Positions 48,090-57,636 are shown, counted from the stretch's first letter. The stretch is 64,000 bases of DNA from Neisseriaceae bacterium HSC-16F19 (GCF_024171525.1 NZ_JALJZY010000003.1:132479-196478), one strand, 5' to 3'. Made by a program: numbers and translations. Notes: generated from the sequence alone by a model not told the origin.

Positions 48090-48710
48090 ATGGCACGTTA
48101 TACCGGCCCGAAATGTAAATTGGCCCGCCGCGAGGGCACCGATTTGTTCCTGAAGAGCGCCCGCCGCTCTCTGGATTCCAAATGTAAATTAGATTCTGCA
48201 CCCGGCCAGCACGGCGCGAAAAAGCCGCGTCTGTCCGACTACGGTTTGCAGTTGCGTGAAAAACAAAAAATCCGCCGCATCTACGGCGTGTTGGAGCGCC
48301 AGTTCCGCCGCTACTTCGCCGAAGCCGAGCGCCGCAAAGGCTCTACCGGCGAATTGCTGCTGCAATTGCTGGAGTCCCGCCTGGACAACGTCGTATACCG
48401 CATGGGTTACGGCTCCACCCGCGCCGAAGCACGCCAACTGGTATCGCACAAAGCGATTACCGTGAACGGCCAAGTGGTGAACATCCCCTCTTTCCAAGTG
48501 AAAGCCGGCGATGTGGTGGCTGTGCGTGAAAAAGCCAAAAAACAAGTGCGTATCCAAGAAGCCATGGGTCTGGCGACCCAAATCGGCCTGCCCAGCTGGG
48601 TATCGGTTGATGCCGGCAAGCTGGAAGGCGTGTACAAAAACATGCCGGATCGCAGCGAGTTGAGCGGCGATATTAATGAACAGCTGGTGGTAGAGTTCTA
48701 CTCTAAATAA
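48090..48710 (+). CDS. rpsD: 30S ribosomal protein S4
   Basis: A 206-residue assembly-initiating protein. [20 protein letters not shown] opens it, and the S4 RNA-binding domain includes [20 protein letters not shown]. In enteric bacteria S4 represses this operon; a target leader is not apparent here. Confidence 0.98.
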   Translation: MARYTGPKCKLARREGTDLFLKSARRSLDSKCKLDSAPGQHGAKKPRLSDYGLQLREKQKIRRIYGVLERQFRRYFAEAERRKGSTGELLLQLLESRLDNVVYRMGYGSTRAEARQLVSHKAITVNGQVVNIPSFQVKAGDVVAVREKAKKQVRIQEAMGLATQIGLPSWVSVDAGKLEGVYKNMPDRSELSGDINEQLVVEFYSK

Positions 48711-48735
48711 TGCCGGTTAAAATGAGGACAGTTAA

Positions 48736-49725
48736 ATGCAAAACAGCACATCCGAATTTTTAAAACCGCGTCAAATTGACGTGGATGCTTTGTCCGCTAC
48801 CCGTGCCAAAGTATCTATGGAGCCGTTTGAGCGTGGCTTCGGCCATACCTTGGGTAATGCTTTGCGTCGTATCTTACTGTCATCAATGAATGGTTTTGCG
48901 CCGACCCAAGTGGCGATTGAAGGCGTGCTGCACGAATACTCCACCGTAGACGGTGTGGAAGAAGATGTGGTTGACATCTTGCTCAACATCAAAGGCGTGG
49001 TATTCAAGCTGCACGGCCGCAACGAAGTTTTGCTGAACCTGAACAAAGAAGGTGCCGGTGTGGTCAAAGCCGGTGACATCGAACTGCCCCACGATGTGGA
49101 AATCATCAATCCCGATCACGTTATCTGCCATTTGTCCGATAACGGCAAGATTGCGATGGAAATCAAAGTGGAAGCAGGTCGCGGTTACCAATCGGTAGCC
49201 GGTCGCAAACAGGCCGACGACCACAAACGCATCGGCGCCATCCAACTGGATGCGAGCTTTTCGCCCATCAGCCGCGTGAGTTTCGATGTGGAACCCGCGC
49301 GCGTGGAGCAGCGGACCGATTTGGACTGTCTGGTTTTGGACATCGAAACCAACGGTGCGATTGATCCGGAAGAAGCCGTACGCAATGCGGCGCGCATCCT
49401 GATTGACCAAATGTCTATTTTTGCCGACCTGCAAGGTACGCCGGTGGAAGTGGTGGAAGAAAAAGAACCGCCCATCGACCCCATCCTGCTGCGTCCGGTG
49501 GACGATTTGGAACTGACTGTGCGCTCAGCAAACTGCTTGAAAGCCGAAGACATTTATTATATTGGCGATTTGATCCAGCGTACCGAGACCGAACTGTTGA
49601 AAACGCCCAACCTGGGCCGTAAGTCTCTGAACGAAATCAAAGAGGTTCTGGCTTCCAAAGGCCTGACCCTGGGATCGAAACTCGACAGCTGGCCGCCCGC
49701 CAGTCTGGAAAAGCCACAAGCTTGA
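48736..49725 (+). CDS. rpoA: RNA polymerase subunit alpha
   Basis: A 329-residue subunit with the N-terminal dimerisation domain ([20 protein letters not shown]) and the C-terminal domain that binds UP elements and activators ([17 protein letters not shown] to [13 protein letters not shown]). Length and both domains are complete. It lies 25 bases after rpsD and 18 before rplQ. Confidence 0.98.
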   Translation: MQNSTSEFLKPRQIDVDALSATRAKVSMEPFERGFGHTLGNALRRILLSSMNGFAPTQVAIEGVLHEYSTVDGVEEDVVDILLNIKGVVFKLHGRNEVLLNLNKEGAGVVKAGDIELPHDVEIINPDHVICHLSDNGKIAMEIKVEAGRGYQSVAGRKQADDHKRIGAIQLDASFSPISRVSFDVEPARVEQRTDLDCLVLDIETNGAIDPEEAVRNAARILIDQMSIFADLQGTPVEVVEEKEPPIDPILLRPVDDLELTVRSANCLKAEDIYYIGDLIQRTETELLKTPNLGRKSLNEIKEVLASKGLTLGSKLDSWPPASLEKPQA

Positions 49726-49743
49726 TGATTAAAGGATAATGAC

Positions 49744-50124
49744 ATGCGTCATCGTAACGGTAACCGTAAACTGAACCGCACCAGCAGCCACCGCGCTGCC
49801 ATGCTGCGCAATATGGCCAACTCCCTGTTGAGCCATGAAACCATCGTCACCACTTTGCCGAAAGCCAAAGAGCTGCGCCGTGTGGTTGAGCCCCTGATCA
49901 CCTTGGGCAAAAAACCGTCTCTGGCCAACCGCCGCTTGGCATTCAACCGCACCCGCGACCGCGATGTGGTGGTCAAACTGTTTGACGAACTGGGCCCGCG
50001 CTTTGCCGCGCGCAACGGTGGTTATGTCCGTATTTTGAAATACGGCTTCCGCCAAGGCGACAACGCGCCCATGGCTTTGGTTGAACTGGTTGACAAAGCA
50101 CCGGAAGCCGAAGCAGCGGAGTAA
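49744..50124 (+). CDS. rplQ: 50S ribosomal protein L17
   Basis: A 126-residue L17 starting [20 protein letters not shown], with [20 protein letters not shown] near the C-terminus. It is the last gene of the ribosomal block and is followed by a strong terminator. Confidence 0.98.
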   Translation: MRHRNGNRKLNRTSSHRAAMLRNMANSLLSHETIVTTLPKAKELRRVVEPLITLGKKPSLANRRLAFNRTRDRDVVVKLFDELGPRFAARNGGYVRILKYGFRQGDNAPMALVELVDKAPEAEAAE

Positions 50125-50144
50125 TCCCTGTTTGGCAAGCCCGC

Positions 50145-50208
50145 AAAAAACCCGTCTTTGAGACGGGTTTTTTGTTTTTTCAGGCAGCCTTGAGGCTGCC
50201 TGAAAAAA
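50145..50208. terminator. Rho-independent terminator plus DUS-pair hairpin
   Basis: AAAAAACCCGTC-TTTGA-GACGGGTTTTTT (50145-50172) ends the ribosomal operon. Immediately after it, an inverted uptake-sequence pair with A and T runs (50175-50208) can stop convergent rsgA transcription. Confidence 0.88.
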
Positions 50209-50210
50209 CA

Positions 50211-51080
50211 TTACCCCGCCAATTCGTCAATCACGCTCTGCAAAAACGCCAAGCGCTGCGGACGGATTTCTCCCGCAACCGCCGCCGCTTTAAACGCGCA
50301 ATCCGGCTCGCGACGGTGGCTGCAATTGTGGAAGCGGCATAGTCCGATGAACTCACGCATATCGGGGCAGTAATGCGCCAAATCCTCGGCTTGCAAATGG
50401 TGCAGGCCGAAAGCCTGCAAACCGGGGGAGTCGATGAGCTGGGTGTCGGCATCCAAATCGTACAGCTGGGCATGGGTGGTGGTATGGCGGCCGGAATCGA
50501 GCGCGGTGGAAATATCACCCACGCGGGCATAATCGCCGCCGAGCAGGGCATTGGTCAGCGTGGACTTGCCCATGCCCGATTGGCCGAGCAGGATATTGGT
50601 TTCGCCCTGCATTTCTTCACGCAAAGCGCCCACATCCGCCAAGGCACTCACCGACAGCAGGGTATAGCCCAGACTGCGGTAAAACGAGAGCTGTTCGGCC
50701 AAGGCGGCACTTTGCGGCAGGTCGGATTTGTTGAGTACGATGACCGCACGGATGTCCGCCGCTTCCGCCGCCAGCAAGGCGCGTTGCAGCAGCATTTCGC
50801 TTGGTGTCGGCACCGCGGCGGTGACGATAAACAGCTGCGTGACATTGGCGGCGATGAGCTTGCTTTTGTGGGCGTCCTGGCGGTAGAGCAGGCTGTGGCG
50901 CTCGCGGTAGTCTTCAATTACCGCCTGTTCATGGTTGAGCACTTGGATGTCCACCCAGTCGCCGCAGGCGAAATCGACGCGTTTTTTGCGCGTGCTGGCA
51001 TCAAACACGCGGCCGTCGTCGCAGCGCACCACATAGCGGCGGCCGTAGCTGGCAATGATTTGCGCGCGGATTTCAGCCAT
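50211..51080 (-). CDS. rsgA: Small ribosomal subunit biogenesis GTPase RsgA
   Basis: A 289-residue circularly permuted GTPase that helps 30S maturation. NKSD (117-120) precedes GQSGMGKST (166-174) and DSPG (217-220), the permuted order typical of the family. The N-terminal OB domain and the zinc site C248, C253, H255, C261 are intact. It converges on the ribosomal operon, and the antiporter gene lies upstream on the same strand. Confidence 0.96.
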   Translation of the reverse strand: MAEIRAQIIASYGRRYVVRCDDGRVFDASTRKKRVDFACGDWVDIQVLNHEQAVIEDYRERHSLLYRQDAHKSKLIAANVTQLFIVTAAVPTPSEMLLQRALLAAEAADIRAVIVLNKSDLPQSAALAEQLSFYRSLGYTLLSVSALADVGALREEMQGETNILLGQSGMGKSTLTNALLGGDYARVGDISTALDSGRHTTTHAQLYDLDADTQLIDSPGLQAFGLHHLQAEDLAHYCPDMREFIGLCRFHNCSHRREPDCAFKAAAVAGEIRPQRLAFLQSVIDELAG

Positions 51081-51113
51081 GGCAGGCTGCCTGAAAAGCA
51101 GTGGCCGCCTGCA

Positions 51114-52184
51114 TCAGGGCATCACCACGGTAAACACATACACCATCAGGTTCACCAGCAGCACCACGCCGTAGAGCACATTGGTTTTGCCGTGGTTGAG
51201 CGACAGCATCACCGTAAACACGGACAAGGCCAGCAGTATCATGGATTTCCACGGCAGACCCAGCATCAGCGGCAAATCCATCATCAGGCACACAAAGGCC
51301 ACGGCGGGAATGGTGAGGCCGATACTCGCCAAGGCCGAACCCAGCGCCAGATTGAGACTGGTCTGAAAGCGGTTGTGCAGGGCGGCGCGGGTGGCGGCCA
51401 AGCCTTCGGGCAGCAGCACCACCACGGCAATAATCACCCCCACCAGCGCATGCGGCGCGCCCATATTGCGCACGGCCTCTTCCAAAAGCGGCGAAAGACC
51501 TTTGGCCATCATCACCACCACACCCAGACACACCAGCAGCAACACGAAACTGGCGGCGGCCACTTTGGCGGTGGGCGGGTCGGCGTGGTGGTCGGCATCG
51601 TCGTCATCGGCAAGGAAGTAGTCGCGGTGGCGCACGGTCTGCACCAGCATAAAGGTGGCGTAGATGATGAGCATGGCCACGGCAATCAGCAAGAGCTGCG
51701 GGGCGGTATAGGTGCCGCCACTGGTGGACACGGTGAAATTGGGCAAAATCAGCGCAAACACCAGCATGGCCACCAGCGCCACCAAAACCAGGGTGGCGGA
51801 TTTGCGGTCGAAAAACTGTTCGTGGAATTTAACGCTGCCAATGAGCAGGCAGGCGCCGAGAATGCCGTTCAAAATCAGCATCACCGCGGCAAACACGGTG
51901 TCGCGCGCCAGCACTGCCGACTCTTTGCCGCCGGCAATCATCATGGACACAATCAGCCCCACTTCCAACACGGTAATCGACAGCGCCAGAATCACCGTAC
52001 CGAAAGGCTCGCCCACTTTGTGCGCCACCACCTCGGCATGGTGGACCGCGGAAATCACGCTACCCATCAGCAAAAGCGAGCCTATGCTGCCCGCCCACAG
52101 GCTGGTAAGGCCCAAGAGATAATACACCGCTGCTGCCAGCGGCAAGGCCACGCTCCAAATCGGGAGTGAGGGGTTGTGTTTCAT
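51114..52184 (-). CDS. chaA: ChaA-type calcium/sodium-proton antiporter
   Basis: A 356-residue inner-membrane cation/proton exchanger with ten or eleven hydrophobic segments in two halves. The paired ion-binding motifs are HKVGEPFGTVILAL in the first half and VVVLLPEGLAATRAAL in the second. An acidic His/Asp-rich loop (DDDDADHHADPP) lies between the halves. Export of Ca2+, Na+ or K+ against protons is the family activity; specificity is not certain. AAGGAT precedes the ATG. Confidence 0.88.
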   Translation of the reverse strand: MKHNPSLPIWSVALPLAAAVYYLLGLTSLWAGSIGSLLLMGSVISAVHHAEVVAHKVGEPFGTVILALSITVLEVGLIVSMMIAGGKESAVLARDTVFAAVMLILNGILGACLLIGSVKFHEQFFDRKSATLVLVALVAMLVFALILPNFTVSTSGGTYTAPQLLLIAVAMLIIYATFMLVQTVRHRDYFLADDDDADHHADPPTAKVAAASFVLLLVCLGVVVMMAKGLSPLLEEAVRNMGAPHALVGVIIAVVVLLPEGLAATRAALHNRFQTSLNLALGSALASIGLTIPAVAFVCLMMDLPLMLGLPWKSMILLALSVFTVMLSLNHGKTNVLYGVVLLVNLMVYVFTVVMP

Positions 52185-52242
52185 GTTTATCCTTATGAAT
52201 TAAAACTAGTGTGTGAAAGGGTGTTCAGGCTGCCTGAAAAAC

Positions 52243-52348
52243 TATAGTCATTTAAAATAAAAACGATACGGCGTTGCTACGCCTTGCCGTACTACTTGTA
52301 CTGTCTGCGGCTTGCTGCCTTGTCTCGTTCTTATTTTATTCGACTATA
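52243..52348. repeat. Correia-like element, 106 bp, copy D
   Basis: It runs from TATAGTCATTTAAAATAA to TTATTTTATTCGACTATA and has the same length as the copy at 11872-11977, with few differences. It overlaps the end of the M48 protease gene: the last five codons and the stop of that gene lie in the right terminal repeat (52331-52348). Confidence 0.78.
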
Positions 52349-53590
52349 CAAACGCTTCAAGGCGGCAATGCGTTCTTGCGCGCCGGGATGGGAATCGTAA
52401 AAACGCGAATACCAGCCGTCGGTGACCAAGCTGGCGGCATTGCTGCGGTAGAGCTTGGTCAGGGCGGCAATCAAATCGGCGGCGCGGGTGTGTCGGGCGG
52501 CAAAACGGTCGGCCTCGAATTCGTTGCGGCGCGACATCAGGCTGGCAAGCGGTGCAAACGGAAAGGTAAACACCGGCAACACCAGCAAAAACAGCAGCAG
52601 CGCCATGGCATGGCTGGGATACTGCACTCCCAAGCCCTGATAAAACGCCGGTTGCGGCAGCAGCAGGCCCAAACCGTAGAGCACCGCCAAGGCCAGCACA
52701 AAAGTCACCGCCATTTGTTTGACGATGTGCTTGTGGGCGAAATGGCCCAATTCGTGCGCCAGCACCGCTTCCACTTCGTCGGGCTGCATATTGTTGAGCA
52801 GGGTGTCGTAAAACACGATGCGCTTGTTGCGCCCCAAACCGGTGAAATAGGCATTGCCGTGGCCGCTGCGCTTGGAGCCGTCCATCACCATCACGCCCTT
52901 GCTCTGAAAACCGGTGCGCTGTAACAGCGCATCGATGCGGGTTTGCAAGTCCGTATCCGCCAAAGGTTCGAAGCGGTTGAACAAGGGGGCAATCCATTTG
53001 GGGAAGGCCCACAACATCAGCAACGAAAAGCCCAGCCACAGCAGCCACACATACAGCCACCACAGGTTGCCCATCACCCCCATCACATAAATCACCGCCG
53101 CCAGCAAAGGTGTGCCGATCACGAGCAGCAGCAAAGCGCCCTTGGCCTGGTCGGCCAGCCAAGTGCCCGCCGTGCTGCGGTTAAAGCCGAAACGCGCTTC
53201 CAGCCTGAAAGTGCGGTAGAGCGCAAACGGCCACGACAACACCGTGCTCACCACGGTAAACAGGCCAATCAGCAACACGCCCTGCCACAGCGGCGAGGCA
53301 AGCATTTTCTGGCTCAACAAGGCCAAGAGATTCAGGCCGCCGCCCAAGGTAAACAGCAGCAGCAAGGCTGCCTGAAAAATGATTTCATAGCGCGCCAGTC
53401 GTTGTTTGGCGAGGGTGTAATCGGCGGCGGTTTGGTGCTCGGCAAGCGAAACCGTGGCGGCAAAAGCGGCAGGCACCTGGCCGTAATGGCGGCGCACCGC
53501 CGCACTTTGGCGCAAAGACAGATACAGCTGCCCTAAAGTGGATACGGCAAAAAACAATAAAAACAAAGTGTAAACGGTTTGAGCCTGCAT
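52331..53590 (-). CDS. M48-family (Ste24/HtpX-like) membrane metalloprotease
   Basis: A 419-residue protein with several membrane segments (about residues 5-20, 68-95, 100-122, 150-200) and the zinc motif HELGH at 279-283, with a downstream Glu in RNEFEADRFAARH. The N-terminal CAAX-protease-type domain is present. It probably works in membrane protein quality control. The final residues YSRIK and the TAA stop are supplied by a Correia-like repeat, so the original C-terminus was replaced or trimmed. The ribosome site is weak. Confidence 0.9.
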   Translation of the reverse strand: MQAQTVYTLFLLFFAVSTLGQLYLSLRQSAAVRRHYGQVPAAFAATVSLAEHQTAADYTLAKQRLARYEIIFQAALLLLFTLGGGLNLLALLSQKMLASPLWQGVLLIGLFTVVSTVLSWPFALYRTFRLEARFGFNRSTAGTWLADQAKGALLLLVIGTPLLAAVIYVMGVMGNLWWLYVWLLWLGFSLLMLWAFPKWIAPLFNRFEPLADTDLQTRIDALLQRTGFQSKGVMVMDGSKRSGHGNAYFTGLGRNKRIVFYDTLLNNMQPDEVEAVLAHELGHFAHKHIVKQMAVTFVLALAVLYGLGLLLPQPAFYQGLGVQYPSHAMALLLFLLVLPVFTFPFAPLASLMSRRNEFEADRFAARHTRAADLIAALTKLYRSNAASLVTDGWYSRFYDSHPGAQERIAALKRLYSRIK

Positions 53591-53690
53591 AATAAAACCC
53601 GGAGCAAAACAGGCGGTATTGTATCCGAAAAAGCCGCCCCGCCCTATTCTGGGTTACAATAATCGCCATTGACAGCCCTTATTGATACAC

Positions 53691-54251
53691 ATGAAAAACG
53701 ACAGCAATCTGGCCTGGCTGGACATGGAAATGACCGGCCTCAACCCCGATACCGACCGCATTATCGAAGCGGCAATGATTATTACCGACGCCGATTTGAA
53801 CGTATTGGCCCAATCCGAAGTGCTGGTCATCCACCAGCCCGACAGCGTGCTGGACGCCATGGACGAATGGAATACCAGCACCCACGGCCGCACCGGCCTT
53901 ACCGCCAAGGTCAAGGCTTCCACCCTCACCGAAGCCGAGGCGGAACAATATCTGCTGGATTTTATGAGCCAGTGGCTGCCGGAACGCAGCAGCCCCTTGT
54001 GCGGCAACAGCGTGCATCAGGACCGCCGCTTTATGGTGCGCTATATGCCGCGCCTGGAAGCCTATTTCCATTACCGCAATCTCGATGTTTCCACCCTGAA
54101 AGAGCTGGCCAAACGCTGGCATCCGGCCGTGGCCAAAGGCGTGGTCAAAAAAGGCGCCCATCAGGCGCTGGACGACATCATCGAAAGTATCGAAGAGATG
54201 AAGTATTACCGCAGCCACTTTATCAGGCTGCCTGAAACCCAAGCCGACTGA
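53691..54251 (+). CDS. orn: Oligoribonuclease
   Basis: A 186-residue DEDDh exonuclease that degrades short RNAs to mononucleotides. The catalytic Asp11 and Glu13 are in WLDMEMTG, and [11 protein letters not shown] and GAHQALDDI contain the other acidic residues and the His. The ATG at 53691 gives a normal start; TTG at 53682 is less likely. The C-terminal RLPETQ is encoded by an uptake sequence and extends slightly beyond the E. coli protein. Confidence 0.96.
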   Translation: MKNDSNLAWLDMEMTGLNPDTDRIIEAAMIITDADLNVLAQSEVLVIHQPDSVLDAMDEWNTSTHGRTGLTAKVKASTLTEAEAEQYLLDFMSQWLPERSSPLCGNSVHQDRRFMVRYMPRLEAYFHYRNLDVSTLKELAKRWHPAVAKGVVKKGAHQALDDIIESIEEMKYYRSHFIRLPETQAD

Positions 54252-54319
54252 GGCGCTTTATTGTGCGGCTTCAGGCTGCCTGAAATGCCGAATGTGTTGT
54301 TGTCCCAACAAGGATTGTT

Positions 54320-55978
54320 ATGCCCGTTACCCCGCCCATCAACCAGTCGGTTGCCTGGGCCAAACTGCGCCAGCACCAGTGCAGTACCCGCCATCTGCAC
54401 ATGCGCGACCTGTTTGCCCAAGATCCCGGCCGATTCGGCAAGATGCACGAAACCTTCAACGGCATGCTGGTGGATTTCAGCAAAAACCGCATCACCGAAG
54501 ACACCCTCAAGCTGCTGATCGAGCTGGCGGAAACCGCGCAGCTGCGCGACCGCATGGACAAAATGCGCCGCGGCGACAAAATCAATGTCAGCGAAAACCG
54601 TGCGGTTTTGCACACGGCCTTAAGGCTGCCTGAAAACGCTTCAGTCCGCGTGGACGGACACGATGTGGTGCCCGATATCCATCAGGCACTCGGGCGTGCT
54701 TTAGCGCTGGCCGAGGCAGTCAATACCGGCCGCCACACCGGTGCGCGCGGGGATGCCATTACCGATGTGGTCAATATCGGCATCGGCGGTTCGGATTTGG
54801 GGCCGAAGATGGTCACCCGGGCGCTGGAGCCGTACCGGCAGCGTATTCGTGTCCATTTCGTGGCCAATATCGACGGCAGCAGCCTGATGGAAGTATTGCG
54901 GCAGGTGGATGCCGCCAAAACCCTGTTTGTCATTTCCAGCAAATCTTTTATCACTCCGGAAACCCTTTATAACGCCCGTGCAGCCCGTGCCTGGTTTTTG
55001 CAGCAGGGTTTTGCCGAGCACGAGCTGGCACGGCATTTTGTCGCCGTGACCAATAATCTGGATGCGGCGCACGAATTCGGCATGGCGGCAGAGAATGTCC
55101 TGCCCATGTTCGACTGGGTGGGCGGTCGCTATTCGGTGTGGTCAGCCATCGGCCTGCCGGTGATGTGCGCCGTGGGTGCCGAGCATTTCCGCTCCTTCCT
55201 CGCCGGCGGCCGCGCCATGGACGAGCATTTTTTCAGCACGCCCCTGCGCCACAATATTCCCGTATTGCTGGGCCTCATCGGCCTGTGGTACAACACTTTT
55301 TACGGCGCCGAAACCCATGCCGTCATCCCCTACAGCCACGATTTGCGTTATCTGAGCGCCCATTTGCAGCAGTTGGACATGGAGAGCAACGGCAAACAGA
55401 CCAATGTGCACGGCGAGCGCTTGGAATTCGACACCGGCGCCGTGATTTGGGGCGACGAAGGCGTCAACAGCCAGCACGCCTTTTTCCAATTGCTGCACCA
55501 AGGCTCGCGCCTGATTCCCTGCGATTTCATCGTGCCTGCCAACAGCCATTCGCCGCTGGAAAAACAACACCAGATACTGGTGGCCAACGCCTTGGCGCAA
55601 AGCCAGGCGCTGATGCGCGGCAAAACCCTGGCCGAAGCCTATGCCGAACTGGAAAGCCTCGACAGCCACCAGCGCGACATGCTGGCGCCGCAAAAAGTTT
55701 TCCCCGGCAACCGCCCCACCAATACCATCATGATCGACGCCCTCACCCCGTTTAACCTCGGCATGCTCTTGGCGATGTACGAGCACAAAGTATTTGTGCA
55801 GGGCGCGGTGTGGGGCATCAATTCTTTTGACCAATGGGGCGTGGAATACGGTAAAGTATTGGCCAAAAGCATCGAGCCGCTGTTGGGCAACAACGAAGCC
55901 GCCGCGCACGATGCCTCCACCAACGCCCTGATTGCCTATTACCGCGAACACCATGAATACCTCCATCAGCACTCTTGA
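54320..55978 (+). CDS. pgi: Glucose-6-phosphate isomerase
   Basis: A 552-residue enzyme that interconverts glucose-6-P and fructose-6-P. Signatures GIGGSDLGPKM, FDWVGGRYSVWSAIGLP and GVNSQHAFFQLLHQG are intact. AAGGA precedes the ATG. An uptake sequence is read in frame as RLPENA (about residue 105). The 3' end overlaps pncC by 26 bases. Confidence 0.98.
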   Translation: MPVTPPINQSVAWAKLRQHQCSTRHLHMRDLFAQDPGRFGKMHETFNGMLVDFSKNRITEDTLKLLIELAETAQLRDRMDKMRRGDKINVSENRAVLHTALRLPENASVRVDGHDVVPDIHQALGRALALAEAVNTGRHTGARGDAITDVVNIGIGGSDLGPKMVTRALEPYRQRIRVHFVANIDGSSLMEVLRQVDAAKTLFVISSKSFITPETLYNARAARAWFLQQGFAEHELARHFVAVTNNLDAAHEFGMAAENVLPMFDWVGGRYSVWSAIGLPVMCAVGAEHFRSFLAGGRAMDEHFFSTPLRHNIPVLLGLIGLWYNTFYGAETHAVIPYSHDLRYLSAHLQQLDMESNGKQTNVHGERLEFDTGAVIWGDEGVNSQHAFFQLLHQGSRLIPCDFIVPANSHSPLEKQHQILVANALAQSQALMRGKTLAEAYAELESLDSHQRDMLAPQKVFPGNRPTNTIMIDALTPFNLGMLLAMYEHKVFVQGAVWGINSFDQWGVEYGKVLAKSIEPLLGNNEAAAHDASTNALIAYYREHHEYLHQHS

Positions 55979-56435
55979 GGCCGTGACCGCCAGACTGGCG
56001 GAACTCGGCCACACCGTCACCTGTGCCGAGTCCTGCACCGGCGGCCTGTTGGCGGGCGAACTCACCCGCCTGCCCGGCAGCTCGCAATGGTTTGAAACCG
56101 GATATGTCACCTACAGCGACCAGGCCAAGCAGCAACTGCTGAGCGTCAACGCCGCCACCCTGCGCCATTACGGCGCCGTAAGCGAGGAAGTGGTGCGCGA
56201 AATGGCACTGGGCGCCCTGATTGCCGCCAAAGCCGATTACGCCCTGTCGATTTCCGGCATCGCCGGACCGGACGGCGGTAGCGAAGCCAAACCGGTGGGC
56301 ACGGTGTGGTTTGGCTTCGCCACCAAACAGCGCATCTGGGCCAAACAACATCATTTCGAAGGCAACCGCGACCAGATTCGTGCCCAGGCCGTGGCTTTTG
56401 CGCTGTTGTTTCTCAAGCGTTATCTGTTCCGTTGA
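55953..56435 (+). CDS. pncC: Nicotinamide-nucleotide amidohydrolase (CinA C-terminal type)
   Basis: A 160-residue CinA C-terminal-domain protein. TVTCAESCTGGLLAGELTRL and GIAGPDGGSEAKPVGTVWFG are the conserved blocks. The family deamidates NMN to nicotinic acid mononucleotide in NAD recycling. The ATG at 55953 lies inside the end of pgi; codons before it are shared with pgi sequence and are not family-like. Confidence 0.93.
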   Translation: MNTSISTLEAVTARLAELGHTVTCAESCTGGLLAGELTRLPGSSQWFETGYVTYSDQAKQQLLSVNAATLRHYGAVSEEVVREMALGALIAAKADYALSISGIAGPDGGSEAKPVGTVWFGFATKQRIWAKQHHFEGNRDQIRAQAVAFALLFLKRYLFR

Positions 56436-56446
56436 CCCATTATAGA

Positions 56447-56650
56447 TATAGTCGCATAACACAGAACGAGACAAGGCGGCAAAATCTGCAACCGCAGGAG
56501 GCTCGGTAGGGCAGACTGTACGCACGCAGGGAATAGATTTTAGGTTGCCGCGTTGCAGCTTATAAAACCGTACTCTGCGAGTCTGCGTGACCCCAGGGCA
56601 TCCCTATAGGACAGCAACGCCGTATCGTTCTTCAGTTTATTATGGCTATA
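56447..56650. repeat. Long Correia-like element, 204 bp
   Basis: The left end TATAGTCGCATAACACAGAA and the right-hand GAACGATACGG core near 56620-56629 read in inverse orientation match the 106-bp copies at both ends, but about 100 extra bases lie inside. The right end (ctata at 56646-56650) lies only 25 bases before the DUF2818-like start. Confidence 0.5.
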
Positions 56651-56674
56651 TATTCCGTTTTGCAGGATGTCTCT

Positions 56675-56974
56675 ATGACCGCTCCCATGATCATTTTGCT
56701 GCTGTTGGCCGTGATTCTGGCCAATTTGCCGTTTTTAAGCAGCCGCCTGCTGCTGGCCCTGCCTTTGCGGCGCAAACATTTCGGCCACCAGCTGTTTGAA
56801 TGGCTGCTGGCCTATGCCCTAGTGGGCGCCGTGGCCTATGTGCTGGAATCGCGCGCCGGGCCGGTGCATCCGCAAGGAGTCACTTTTTATGTGGTGACCC
56901 TGATTATGTTTGCCGTATTTGCCTTCCCCGCTTTTGTGTGGCGTTATTTCTGGCACGGCAAACACCGTGAGTGA
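56675..56974 (+). CDS. DUF2818-like small membrane protein
   Basis: A 99-residue protein with three hydrophobic helices (about residues 5-22, 36-54 and 68-88), resembling the DUF2818 family of betaproteobacteria. The ATG at 56675 has CAGGAT before it; an in-frame ATG 11 codons earlier lies inside the Correia-like repeat. In relatives it is often near respiratory complex I genes; that context is not seen here. The function is unknown. Confidence 0.65.
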   Translation: MTAPMIILLLLAVILANLPFLSSRLLLALPLRRKHFGHQLFEWLLAYALVGAVAYVLESRAGPVHPQGVTFYVVTLIMFAVFAFPAFVWRYFWHGKHRE

Positions 56975-57001
56975 ATCAGAGTCATGCTAAAAATAACAAG
57001 C

Positions 57002-57201
57002 TGAGGCCTTTGCAAAACTGCCTTCAAGCAGCCTCAAACCCTAACTGCCGTCATTCCCGCGAACGCGGGAATCTATTCATCCGTTTATGAATCCATTGTT
57101 TTAATGAGTGGTTTCTTAAATTTTTACATGGATTCCCGCGTTCGCGGGAATGACGGCGGTGTTGTATTGGGCTTGGTATATCGGGTTTTGCAAAGGTCTC
57201 A
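57002..57201. repeat. Mosaic repeat, 200 bp, with two dRS3 palindromes
   Basis: It starts TGAGGCCTTTGCAAAAC and ends GTTTTGCAAAGGTCTCA, with ATTCCCGCGAACGCGGGAAT (57053-57072) and ATTCCCGCGTTCGCGGGAAT (57132-57151) inside. This is the uninterrupted form of the block at 42-589, so it shows what the 315-bp insertion disrupted there. Confidence 0.8.
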
Positions 57202-57203
57202 AA

Positions 57204-57430
57204 GCTGAAACCTTTTTAAAACTGCTTGAGCTTCGCAACTCCGCTACGCTACGCAGGCAGCTTAAAACCCTACCAGCCGTCATTCCCGCGAACGCGGGAA
57301 TCTATCCATGGTATTTAAGAGACCGTTGTTTTAATGAATGGCTTCTTAAGTTTTTCAATGGATTCCCGCGTTCGCGGGAATGACGTCGGTTTTATATTTG
57401 GGCTGTACATAAGGTTTTGCAAAGGTCTCA
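57204..57430. repeat. Mosaic repeat, 227 bp, second tandem unit
   Basis: A neighbouring unit with a degenerate left end (GCTGAAACCTTTTTAAAAC), dRS3 palindromes at 57282-57301 and 57362-57381, and a perfect right end GTTTTGCAAAGGTCTCA (57414-57430). The pair of units and the repeat at 57445-57518 fill the 660-base gap between the DUF2818-like gene and proB. Confidence 0.8.
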
Positions 57431-57444
57431 AGCTACCTGAAAAC

Positions 57445-57518
57445 AGATTCTGCGACTCCGCTACGCTGCGCGCAGAATGACGGACTTGGGGCATCCTGCG
57501 CGCAGTCGCAGGATCTTG
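57445..57518. repeat. AGATTCTGCG...CGCAGAATGA palindromic repeat, copy near proB
   Basis: It matches the unit at 12005-12080: AGATTCTGCGACT to GCGCAGAATGAC and then GCATCCTGCGCGCAGTCGCA. Each half can form a hairpin. Downstream, GATTATTTTTGCATGGGTAT at about 57562 resembles a decayed ATACCAAT MITE end. Confidence 0.6.
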
Positions 57519-57636
57519 GCTCCAAACCATGCGCGCTATTAAAGGCAAACCCTTTCGCGCAGATTATTTTTGCATGGGTATCAGAACGGGTTTTGTCCCA
57601 CCCTCATCCACACAACTTTAAAAGCTGCCTGAAAAC

